Of a stretch of DNA of 64,000 nucleotides, positions 54,104-63,374 are shown piece by piece (the stretch's first letter is position 1; every line of letters starts with the position of its first letter). The notes beneath the pieces were generated by a model. That model made no database searches. It was not told where the DNA came from and was given only the letters and a program-made list of their open reading frames with translations. This stretch comes from Ostrinia nubilalis (taxonomy: Eukaryota > Arthropoda > Insecta > Lepidoptera > Crambidae), in contig NC_087108.1 of the NCBI RefSeq assembly GCF_963855985.1, forward strand, positions 11,364,001 through 11,428,000, given 5' to 3'. The position numbers were made by a program, and so were the translations under genes.

Positions 54104-55286
54104 TCGTCAGTTGCAGGTTCACTTGGGGTAACTGACAAAATACGGTTTTTGAGTTAAATATACAGTTTTTCTTAGTTTTTTCTGCTCTTTCGAATGGTAT
54201 ACGTAAAAAAATTCTAGCTTTAAAAAAATTACAATTACACGGACATTTTCAGGTGTGAACTTTTCAGATTTCCTTCACAATTTTGGTGTAACTGACATTG
54301 TACTAATTTTACCAGGTTAAATTGGTGTATCTGTAATAACGTAAAAAATTTGCTAGAAAACTTTGCAATTACACTGATTTGCTAAGGTTTATAACATGAA
54401 ATAAAATAGAAATTTAGAAAGTTTTAAGACATATTACATTATTATTATACCAGCAGTATCAGTTAAAGAAGTTAAAGTTAGCTCAACAAAAAAAAATATT
54501 GAAATTGAGCAAACTATCCAGCCAACTAGGCGTCACTGCGCGTTGCTAACATTAACCTGTTGTTACTCTGTTACTTTTACTGTTGTAGTACTTATGACCT
54601 TAATTCAACATTGCTATAAAGAGGTGGGAAATTAAATCCATTTTGTTTTCAGTTTAAGTTGCCCCGTAGAGCTAAATACGGTATTGGTAAGTCAAAGCTT
54701 AAAAAAATATTCAAATTAATTAGTTTCACAGTAATACTTTAGTAATTTCAATATTTCTGTCTTAAAAAAATTAAACAAACATATTTTCTTGATTTTCGTG
54801 GCTTTTTTAACATTTTTTAATGAATAAAATAAAAGTTACTTCTAATAAAATTTAAAAAAAAATAAAGAAACGACAAAATGTTATTTTTTTCATGAATTCT
54901 CTTATTTTTTAATACTTTTACATAATTATACAGCAACTAAGTAACCAAATCCCAGAAAATCATCAAATTGTTTTAACTTTGGGCAGTACTTACATCAATT
55001 TGACCTATGTTTTTTCCAAAAGTTTGGTCTAAAATTAGTGTAACTGTCAAAAGTACAAAAATACATTGGTGTAACTGCAATTTATTTCCTTAACTAAGAC
55101 ATATTAGATAATTCTTTTCATTTAATCTAAAACCGCGTACAATTCTAAGCATTTCTGTAAAAACAGATCCAAAAAAGGTTAAATAGGAAAAAAGTTATGT
55201 CCGATTTAAGACGAAAAAAAACTTTAAACGGCTCTACTGAAAAACTGTATTTTGTCAGTTACCCCAAGTGAACCTGCAACTGACGA
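54104..55286. mobile_element. TA-flanked TIR element (1.18 kb) with repeated TTGGTGTAACTG motif
   Basis: Inverted ends of about 47 bp starting TCGTCAGTTGCAGGTTCACT, TA on both sides. TTGGTGTAACTG variants lie at 54283, 54322, 55034 and 55064, echoing GGGGTAACTGACAAAAT of the termini. Non-coding. Confidence 0.88.
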
Positions 55287-55496
55287 TATAGTTAGCGCTT
55301 CATGTTAGGGCTTGCCAGGTTTATCACAAAAAAAAAAACAAATCTTTCACTATCACATTTTGACAGATGACATGATAATTTTCGGGGTGCCATGTTAGCG
55401 CCGGTAGATAAAACGATATAGTGACGTCAAAATCGATATAACGCCGCGATAGCAGTTTATCACGGCGCGCATCTTAGCCCTGCTGGTCAGGCTATA

Positions 55497-56106
55497 CTGC
55501 TCGCCAGCAAAAAATGAGACGATGCAAAGGCACTTATTTTTCACCAGAGAGAAGAAAGAAGGCGAATCTTTTGGTGAATTTGTGACAGCTTTGAAAACAT
55601 TAAGTTCGGATTGTAATTTTGACAAATTAAAAGACAGCTTAATAAAAAGTCAGATAATTAGAGGCATTGGAGATTGCAAACTACAGGAAGCATTACTTCA
55701 GGATCCGGACCTAGACCTGCCCAAATGTATCAGAATTTGCAAAGCGGCAGAATTAGCCACAGAAAATGTAAAAAAAATTACCACTGAGATGCAGGTAAAT
55801 AATATAAGCAGAACAACACATAAAAATGAAAATCGAAACTTGGAAAAACCACAAGATTTTCGTGATAGGAATCATAATTTGCCAGAAACTCGGGACAGTC
55901 GTCAAGCAGTAAGGAAGCAGTGCATGAGGTGCGGATACTACCATGGTTTTAAATGCCCTGCATTTGGCTACCGGTGCAAGAAATGTAACCGTTATGGACA
56001 CTATGCCAAAATGTGCAGGACCCCCTCTCAGGTACATGCTGTAAATCAGGATCAGGATAGTGATGACTCGGACATAGTAACTAGGTATGGTTCAAGACGA
56101 TATTAA
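55497..56106 (+). CDS. gag: gag, 3' part (capsid C-terminus and zinc knuckles)
   Basis: Resumes CSPAKNETMQRHLFFTREKK, then EGESFGEFVTALKTLSSDC, the conserved Gypsy capsid region. Two zinc-knuckle-like motifs lie at about 55921-56022: CMRCGYYHGFKC and the canonical CKKCNRYGHYAKMC (CX2CX4HX4C), which bind element RNA. Ends at 56106, overlapping the start of the pol frame by 20 nt. Confidence 0.92.
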
Positions 56107-56661
56107 TAATTCTATAAACAGACAGTTGTATGAGTCTTTACAGATTAACAATATAATTGTTGATGTTAAACTAGACACAGGTAGTGACTGCGATGTTTTA
56201 CCATTACATATATTAAAAAAATTGTCACTGGAACATAAAATGTCAAAAAATGGTCTAAGGCTCTGTAATTATGATGGATCTAATATTAATTGTGTGGGAA
56301 AAGTATGGCTAAAATGTCAACTAATAAATGGAAAAAATACACAAATATTGTTTCAGGTGGTTGATAGCAAAGAAAAATCTCCAGCAGTCTTAGGTCATAA
56401 AACAATATTTTCGCTGAAACTACTGAAACGTAAGTATTTGAACCAGATCACTTTGGGCAAAAATAGTGACTATGAACAATTGATTAAAGAAAATTTTGAT
56501 CTCTTTGATGAAAAATTAGGTTTATTAAAAGATGTAGAGTATGAGATAAAATTAAAAGATAATTATCAAGCTAAAGTTGAGCCTTGTAGAGGTGTACCCA
56601 TGGCATTACATGAGTCACTTAAACGAGAATTGGATAAGATGGAAAAACTAAATGTAATGAA
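56087..56661 (+). CDS. pol: pol, protease and start of reverse transcriptase (interrupted)
   Basis: The frame is +1 relative to gag. The aspartic protease active site is DTGSDCDVLP at about 56171; AVLGHKTIFS lies near 56390. Then the linker LGLLKDVEYEIKLKDNYQAK, CRGVPMALHESLKRELDKME leads into the RT domain, where an insertion at about 56662 stops it. Expression could use frameshifting or the ATG at 56087; the sequence does not show which. Confidence 0.88.
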
Positions 56662-57444
56662 GAATGTTCACTAATTTTGTTTTTTAGCTTTCTGTATTCT
56701 CTGTTAAAAATAAAAAATACACGTGAAAGAATTATTTCGATACGTCAATTAGTTTCCAAGATATTGAATTTTAAAAGTGCGGGCGGCGGCCGGCCCGCCA
56801 TTTTATGCGCGTGACGTCATATTACAACGACTGGCTCATATTTGTATGGGTGGAATCTTGCAAACTGAATTAAGACCCACTTCCAGGCAACCGATTAAGC
56901 TGAAATTTCGCAAACACATGTGATTTGGATGACCATGCAATATTATGATGACATGGAGCTGATCTGATGATGGAGCTGGAAGGTGGCCATAGGAACTCTA
57001 TAATAAAACGACTTAAATGCATCGAGTTTGGGCTCGTTCGTTTTGTATTGATGAGTATTTTAATTCTATATAGTAATCGGGGTCTAATGATGGAGCTGGA
57101 AGGTAATTCGCAATAAAACGACACAATCGCATCAAGTTTGGGTTTGGTTCAATTTTAATTTCTGGGATGGGTCTGGGTGTTAATATGTATAATAAGTTTG
57201 TATTTACAAAAAAAAAAATATTTAAGTATGTTTATATCCGTTTTCTAGTGAGCGGACGCTGTGAATGTACGTCACACGGGGTCACGTGACCGTCGGCGGG
57301 ACTCAATATTTAAGCGAACTTTGAATGCCTATAAAATCATAACTACTGGGTATTTTTGAATGAAATAAAAACTAATGTATTTGTAAATGTAAAAGCTTAA
57401 CTGTAACATAGGTTTCAAGTGATTTTGCATACCTAGTAACATTC
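56662..57444. mobile_element. Insertion in pol (about 783 bp)
   Basis: Short inverted ends GAATGTT/AACATTC. Contains direct repeats TGATGGAGCTGGAAGGT (about 56972 and 57086) and GTGACGTCA and CACGTGAC sites. Exact ends and duplication not resolved; pol resumes at about 57448. Confidence 0.7.
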
Positions 57445-57447
57445 TCA

Positions 57448-59025
57448 ATTCAAAAAATTTCCGAACCTACAGATTTTGTCAGCAATATAGTAATTGTAAA
57501 AAAACCTGATGGCAAGCTGAGGGTATGCCTTGACCCAAGTAATCTTAATAATTGTATTAGAAGAGAGCATTTTAAACTACCAACTTTTGATGAAGTATCA
57601 GCCAAAATGTCTGGCGCTACAGTGTTCAGTAAGTTAGATGCCTCAACTGCGTTTTATTTAATTAAATTGAGTGAGAATAGTTCAAAACTATGCACATTTG
57701 CGTCTCCTTTTGGTAGATACTGCTTTTTAAGACTGCCTTATGGATTGGCCTCAGCGCCCGAAATTTTTCATAGACAATATAGTCAGATATTTGAACAGGT
57801 AGCTGGTTGTGAAGCTTTCATTGATGATCTAATAATATATGGAAAAACTAAGGCTGAACATGACAAAAGACTGTTGGAGGTGTTAAAAATTGCAAAGCAA
57901 AATGGTATTAAATTTAATTTTAAAAAATGTGAATTTGGTGTTTCAGAAATCACATATTTGGGGCATATATTATCAAAACATGGCATCAAACCGGACCCAA
58001 GAAAGGTACAGGCAATACTAAACCTAGAGCAACCAAAGAATGTAGCAGACTTACAACGGGCAATAGGTATGATTACATATGTCTCTAAATTTATCCCTTC
58101 ACTGTCAGAAGTTTGTCATCCATTAAGAAAATTAATTAGAAAAGGTGTAGATTTTAATTGGAATAAGGAACAAGATGATTCATTTAAACAGTTGAAAGAG
58201 ATATTAAGTTCAGAACCGGTATTGCAATTTTATGATCCTAATAAACCTTGTAAGCTGTCAGTGGATGCTTCAAAAAACTCGTTAGGAGCAGTGTTACTGC
58301 AAAATGATCTTCCTGTTGCATACGCCTCTAAAGCAATGACAACCACACAACAAATGTACGCACAAATTGAGAAAGAGATGCTAGCTATAGTCTATGGTTG
58401 CTTGAGGTTTCATCAATATATTTACGGTAAAACTACAGAAGTTGAGTCAGATCACAAACCACTTGAAATAATATTTAAAAAACCATTGTGTGATGTACCA
58501 TTGAGGTTACAAAGAATGCGGTTACAATTACAAAAATACGATCTAGTAGTGAAGTACAAAGCAGGCAAAGAACTGTTGCTAGCAGATTCTTTATCACGCA
58601 ATTTTAATAATTCTAAAGATGATGATACGGTTCTAGATGATCTGGTAGAGCCACATGTTAGCATGATTAGATGTAATTTAAAAATTCCATCATCCAAATA
58701 TAAATTAATACAAACAGAAACTGCAAAGGACAAAGAATTGATTGAATTAACAAAATGTATAAAAAATGGGTGGCCTAATATAAAAAATATACCAGATAAT
58801 TTAAAACCATATTATACATTTAAAGGAGAACTCTTTATATATGATGATTTAATGAAGCAGATAAATAATCAAGATGTAAGTCATGATCATGATACATCAG
58901 GCCTCAAGTTGCCAGAAAACAGTATTGAATTATCACCTAAAAATAGTTATACTGAAGTGTATAGATCTAGAGTTGGTAGAAGTATTAAGAAACCTAGATA
59001 TTTATCAGATTATATTACTGATTAG
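57448..59025 (+). CDS. pol: pol, reverse transcriptase and RNase H, integrase deleted
   Basis: Starts IQKISEPTDFVSNIVIVKKP, then FSKLDASTAFYLIKLSENSS, LPYGLASAPEIF, and the catalytic FIDD at 57817-57828. GITYLGH-like EITYLGHILSKHGIKPD follows, then RNase H: CKLSVDASKNSLGAVLLQ, EKEMLAIVYGCLRFHQYIYG, and VESDHKPLE. After the linker LFIYDDLMKQ (about 58860), where the zinc-binding and catalytic parts of integrase should begin, the frame jumps to a short C-terminal tail (GRSIKKPRYLSDYITD, stop 59023). About 1 kb or more of integrase is gone without breaking the frame. Confidence 0.93.
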   Translation: MQKISEPTDFVSNIVIVKKPDGKLRVCLDPSNLNNCIRREHFKLPTFDEVSAKMSGATVFSKLDASTAFYLIKLSENSSKLCTFASPFGRYCFLRLPYGLASAPEIFHRQYSQIFEQVAGCEAFIDDLIIYGKTKAEHDKRLLEVLKIAKQNGIKFNFKKCEFGVSEITYLGHILSKHGIKPDPRKVQAILNLEQPKNVADLQRAIGMITYVSKFIPSLSEVCHPLRKLIRKGVDFNWNKEQDDSFKQLKEILSSEPVLQFYDPNKPCKLSVDASKNSLGAVLLQNDLPVAYASKAMTTTQQMYAQIEKEMLAIVYGCLRFHQYIYGKTTEVESDHKPLEIIFKKPLCDVPLRLQRMRLQLQKYDLVVKYKAGKELLLADSLSRNFNNSKDDDTVLDDLVEPHVSMIRCNLKIPSSKYKLIQTETAKDKELIELTKCIKNGWPNIKNIPDNLKPYYTFKGELFIYDDLMKQINNQDVSHDHDTSGLKLPENSIELSPKNSYTEVYRSRVGRSIKKPRYLSDYITD

Positions 59026-59065
59026 TTTTTATTTAAGAAAGTTGTTTACTTTAAGTTTCATTAAG

Positions 59066-59076
59066 AATAAAGGGGA
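59066..59076 (+). promoter_or_regulatory. Polypurine tract (AATAAAGGGGA)
   Basis: Purine run immediately before the 3' LTR, the expected plus-strand primer. Confidence 0.85.
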
Positions 59077-59181
59077 TGTGATGTATGTTATCTGTGGTCG
59101 ACGATCATCTGTCATACTCACAATAAAGATGTCGGAGTACAAAGTGTTTTAATTATTGAATTAATAAGTAACTATATTATA
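59077..59181 (+). repeat. 3' LTR (105 bp)
   Basis: Same as the 5' LTR except for the absence of 3 bp after GACGATCAT. Confidence 0.92.
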
Positions 59182-59799
59182 TTTCAGAAGCAAGCAATTA
59201 CTTCATCTAAAGTCTCTTTTAATATTTTATTCTAAGGAATTTTTACTAGCTAATAAATTTTATAATACATGAGTTAAACTTAAACTAACTGATTTATCTT
59301 TAAGTAACCGTTATAGTTTTCCTTGAAAGTTCATGAAAAGCAGTATTATTACGAATTTTTCCAGATTTTTCAAGCCAACAGTTTAGTTTTTAGTGGGGGG
59401 GACGCCCTACTCGAAGAAAAATTACTTAGCTCTCTAGTGCCAATAGTTTCCGAGCAAAATCTCGGACAGACAGACAGATATTATTATCGAAACTATAAAG
59501 GTTCCATGTCAGGACTACGGAACCCTAAAAATCTGGTTGTATCTTCGATGTCACAAACTGAGGCATTTCTATTAGTAGTAGGTTAATGGACAACACGCAT
59601 AAGTTGTAATATTAAGTTAAATTATGACTTCATTTAAAGTTTAGATCACACACATTACACTAGTTTTTATTTCACCTCAATCCATCCAGTATTACCGAAG
59701 ATAGAGCCTCGAGAAGTTTACGGACTTTTTAAAATTTTCAAAAATTTCCAATATTCGCGCGTGACGTCACAACATGATTTTGCAGCCCCCGCACGTTAA
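59182..59799. repeat. Dispersed-repeat sequence after the LTR element
   Basis: GGGGGGGACGCCCTACTCGA, CAGACAGACAGATATTATTA and ACTACGGAACCCTAAAAAT are features of a widespread lepidopteran-type repeat. 59690-59790 is non-coding with a GTGACGTCAC site. Confidence 0.5.
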
Positions 59800-60770
59800 C
59801 CCATTTACCACTTTTTGTCTTTTTCCAACTAAAATGAAATTTTACCTAACGGACAACTGTTGTTAGTTGTCATCGTTCAATCACATTTCAAACTAGGCGC
59901 TATAAAAGTAACCATTATTATGCCACCTATTGCCAATTTTGTGCACTATGAAGCCATTTTTACATTTATGCACTTAAATATACATTTTCTGGAAAAATAA
60001 CCAAGTTTGTGTCTCTGTGCTCAATAACGAGTAAATAGTCCAGTTGTTTGTTAATTTTACTTGGAAGTTTTCCGGAATTTTTGAAAATTGGTGAATAAAT
60101 AGATTTCGCTATGTTCTTTCCGAATTTTGTGACCTCGTTTATAGCCGCGCGCGCGCCCGCCTTATTAAAAAAAATCTGCCTTAAAAAAGGTTTTTGACAA
60201 CTACTTTTTTCATTTTATAATTTTTGGGACATAGACAAGCTAAGAAGCTTTGATAAATGTGATAAATTTCATGTAATGTAAGTTAAATAGATTTAGAGTT
60301 GTGAAACAGTCAAATTAATGTACCTGCTAAATTGCGAGTTCTTTTTCTTTGATCATGGCAGGACACGCTGCCGGGTGTCCTAAATATGCTGAAGTATAAA
60401 AAAATTCGCGTTGCTGAAGTATACATTTTTTTTTGTCTTGTTTGATTCTACATTACATAATTGTATCCTACTATTATTATAAATGCGAAAGTTTGGATGT
60501 CTGGAAGTTTAAAATAAAGTAAAGTAATGTTTATTTCTCACCAACATAACAGATAATATTATGATAACAAACAATCAGGAAATACAAAAAGTAAGAATGT
60601 TGGTGGGTTGATACCTGAACTAGGAAGATTCCTGTGTCTCAGGTTTGTTACTCTTTCACGCAAAAAGTACTCAACCTGTTTTGAGACAAATAAATACTTT
60701 CTATTCTATTCTATTCAACAGATTTTGTTGAGACTGTACAGTATTATTGTTTGTAACCCAGATTAACATA

Positions 60771-62624
60771 CAGGGTGTCCCGTAATGTAACGTCAAGCCG
60801 GAACTGAGTGTTGAGGCAAGTTGTGCTGGTTATCAGAAAAATATAAAAAAAAATCTATGTGGCATATTTTAAAAATAATAGGCATTTAAAAAAAAACTAA
60901 AAATTCTACTCCAGGTGACGGTCCTTTTGCTCGTGTTGCCACAAATCTTCACTTTTTCCAAATTTTTTTTTGTTATGTAACCCTGAATAATGCTTCTCTA
61001 AATTGTTATCAAAATTACAAAACCAGCTGCTCCAGCTTGGATGAAAAAAATACATTATTCCCAAAAAAAATTTCAAAATAAAAATTTTGCCTAGTTTAAA
61101 CTGACTGTACTGAAAAAAAAAATGTACTACGCGAGTGTGGCAAGTGACGTCATAATTTGGCGCATTTAGTAAGGATTCCAAAATGGTATAACACTTGGTA
61201 AATTTTTGCTATAATTGTCGACAATTTTTGTTTTTTTGGAAATAGTCCCGTTTTTAACTTTATCTACCTTGGTTAAAAATTATTATTCTAATGTGCCCAA
61301 AATTCAAGTTTCTGTGACTGACTACCGTACAGCCAGTCACAGAAACTTTTGTCACCATGACAGTAATTAGTAGTTGACATACTGTGACAAAAGTCACCCG
61401 TGCGCGCGCGCCTTTACTACCTGCTCTGCCTGCACTTGTACTTGGTAACAGGGATAATAAGGATATGAAGTTTCGCTTATGGATACGGTTACGGATATTA
61501 AAATAATATTATACCGGTTTCGGTTACGGTCACGGATATGAAATCATTTCAGATTATCCGAAAGTCTCGGATAATTTCGGTTACGGAATTATTAGAATTT
61601 CAAAAATGTAGGTATAATACAAATAGCAAGAAGCTGCGTGAGCGTGACCCACATAGCTACTTTATGTACCAACTAAGACGACACCTATGTATGATAAAGG
61701 TAAAACAGGCTGGCATATTAGATGGTGCCAGCGAATGCCAGACAAGTTGGTAACAAATATGTATTAAGATTTAAGGTACAATTCCAAGACGGGCCGCAGA
61801 CCGCAAACTGCAACCGCAAACTGCAAAACTATGAAATCGGCAGCGCGGCATTGCAGCTGCGGCGTGTATACTGCAGATTTCATAGAGTTTTGCAGTTTGG
61901 CCTTTATCCGAAACTATCCGTAACTTTTTAATCAGTTTCGGTTACGGTTATGGACATTTTTTTATTTCGGATATCCGATAGTTTCGGTTACGGTTACGTA
62001 TATCCATAACATCCCTGCTTGGTAAGATGGCCCTCTCAGTCCCGCTCATACCTTTTAAAATGGCTTCTCCACCTCACTTAAGCCAGAAACTTGAATTTTG
62101 GGCACATTAGAATAATATTTTTAACCAAGGTAGATAAAGTTAAAAACGGGATTATTTCCAATAAACAAAAATTGTCGACAATTACAGCAAGATTTTACAA
62201 AGTGTTATACCATTTTGGAATCCTTACTAAATGCGCCAAATTATGACGTCACTTGCCACACTCGCGTAGTACAATTTTTTTTCAGTACAATCAGTTTAAA
62301 CTAGGCAAAATTTTTATTTTGATATTTTTTTTGGGAATAATGTATTTTTTTCATCCAAGTTGGAGCAGCTGGTTTTGTAATTTTGATAACAATTTAGAGA
62401 AGCATTATTCAGGGTTACATAACAAAAAAAAAATTTGGAAAAAGTGAAGATTTGTGGCAACACGAGTAAAAGGACCGTCACCTGGAGTAGAATTTTTTGT
62501 TTTTTTTTAAATGCCTATTATTTTTAAAATATGCCACATAGATTTTTTTTTATATTTTTCTGATAACCAGCACAACTTGCCTCAACACCCAGTTCCGGCT
62601 TGACGTTACATTACGGGACACCCG
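60771..62624 (+). mobile_element. Palindromic CAGGGTGTCCCGTAA composite, copy 2 (complete)
   Basis: Arms 60771-61316 and 62088-62624 are inverted over about 540 bp with few differences, TA on both sides (the right end has lost one T: ACACCCG for ACACCCTG). The 770-bp loop carries a small hairpin (GACTGACTACCGTACAGCCA, CAGTCACAGAAACTT) and a hAT element. Arms have open frames of up to 91 aa on the outward strand that look like chance. Confidence 0.92.
61449..62017. mobile_element. hAT-like non-autonomous element (569 bp), copy 2
   Basis: Begins CAGGGATAAT and ends ACATCCCTG, with CTTGGTAA at 61441-61448 and 62018-62025, the complement of the duplication around copy 1. Same interior as 17008-17634, inverted. 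Confidence 0.93.
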
Positions 62625-62717
62625 TATAAGCTATAATTTATGCCGATCTGTGACACTAAATTTCACGTGGGTGAAGCCGCAGGCAAAAGCTAGTCGTGAA
62701 ATAAATAGGAAAGTTTA

Positions 62718-63100
62718 AGGTTCTGAAACGTGGTCGCTTACTATGGGCCTCATAAGAAGGCTCAAGGTCACCCAAAGGGTAATGGAGCGGGCTATGCTCG
62801 GGGTTTTCCTGCGTGATCGAATCAGAAATGAGGAGATCCGCAGGAGAACCAAAGTGACCGACATAGCACGCAGAATTGCTAAAATCAAGTGGTAGTGGGC
62901 GGGACACATAGCTCGTAGAGACGATGGCCATTGGGGAAGAAAATTTCTTGAGTGGCGACCACGGGCTGGAAGACGTAGCGTGGGCAGGCCTCCTACTAGG
63001 TGGACCGACGATCTGGTAAAGGTCGCAGGACTGTTCATTATGAAAAACCTATGGAAAACCCAAAGGCCTCTCGCCTTTGTCCAGCAGTGAACGTCATTTG
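62718..63100 (+). mobile_element. RTE-type LINE, C-terminal fragment
   Basis: GGTTCTGAAACGTGGTCGCT onward encodes SETWSLTMGLIRRLKVTQR, RDRIRNEEIRRRTKVTDIA, a stop in place of Q in KWQWAGHIA, then EWRPRAGRRSVGRPPTRWTD and LVKVAG. The last part is rearranged and ends in a decayed copy of the 3' end. Confidence 0.85.
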
Positions 63101-63374
63101 GAACGACGAAATAGGAAAGAATGTAACTATCAAAAATCTTCTCTAAGGCAGCATTTTTCCAATTTCGCGACGAACGTGGCAATCACACTTAACTAACAGA
63201 CTAACAGAGAGAGCATAGCGAAATCTATTTTAATCACCAATTTTCAAAACTCACGGAACACTTTCCAGGTAACCACGTTAATTTGTACCAAACGACTGGA
63301 CTATAATTAAATTGATATAAAAATTTGGGTACATATCTTCTCAAAAACAAAACAACTGGTGCTAAAAGGGTTAA

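Larger units (their letters stand above)
48668..55494. mobile_element. TA-flanked TIR insertion in gag (6.8 kb, itself nested)
   Basis: Inverted ends TAGCCTGACCAG/CTGGTCAGGCTA with TA at 48666-48667 and 55495-55496. Taking it out restores the gag frame at a TAC codon. It contains several other elements (51303-51455, 51605-52610, 53147-53285, 54104-55286). An AGGGCTAAGATGCGCGCCGT-like segment near the right end recurs at 51912. No transposase recognised, so it may be a short element swollen by later insertions. Confidence 0.8.
48251..59181 (+). mobile_element. Gypsy-type LTR retrotransposon lacking integrase, with nested insertions
   Basis: Two LTRs (108 and 105 bp) differ by one 3-bp indel by eye, so insertion was recent. 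A tRNA-primer site follows the 5' LTR and a purine tract precedes the 3' LTR. Between them lie gag, protease, reverse transcriptase and RNase H, but the integrase is deleted. Without two insertions (48668-55494 and about 56662-57444) the element would be only about 3.3 kb. No clear target duplication: TAAG precedes it and TTTC follows. Coding order PR-RT-RH and the primer site suggest Ty3/Gypsy, in particular 17.6/297-like elements. It cannot move without a helper integrase. Confidence 0.92.
59800..63370. mobile_element. piggyBac-like element (3.6 kb) with nested insertions
   Basis: CCCATTTACCAC after TTAA at 59796-59799 and GTGCTAAAAGGG before TTAA at 63371-63374 are inverted. Sub-terminal stretches are also inverted (TAGATTTCGCTATGTTCTTT near 60105 against AGCATAGCGAAATCTATTTT near 63210). 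TTAA duplication and CCC-start ends are the piggyBac signature. No transposase is left; it holds the composite at 60771-62624 and an RTE fragment. Confidence 0.75.

Noticed and set aside
48251..59181. An endogenous retrovirus with an envelope gene
   Set aside because: No envelope-like frame exists after RNase H; the coding sequence ends in the pol tail just before the polypurine tract, so it is a plain Gypsy retrotransposon.
60906..61181. 91-aa open frame in the palindrome arm, also present in 16555-16770 and 62253-62447
   Set aside because: It recurs only because the arm recurs, differs by frameshifts between arms, and shows no motif.
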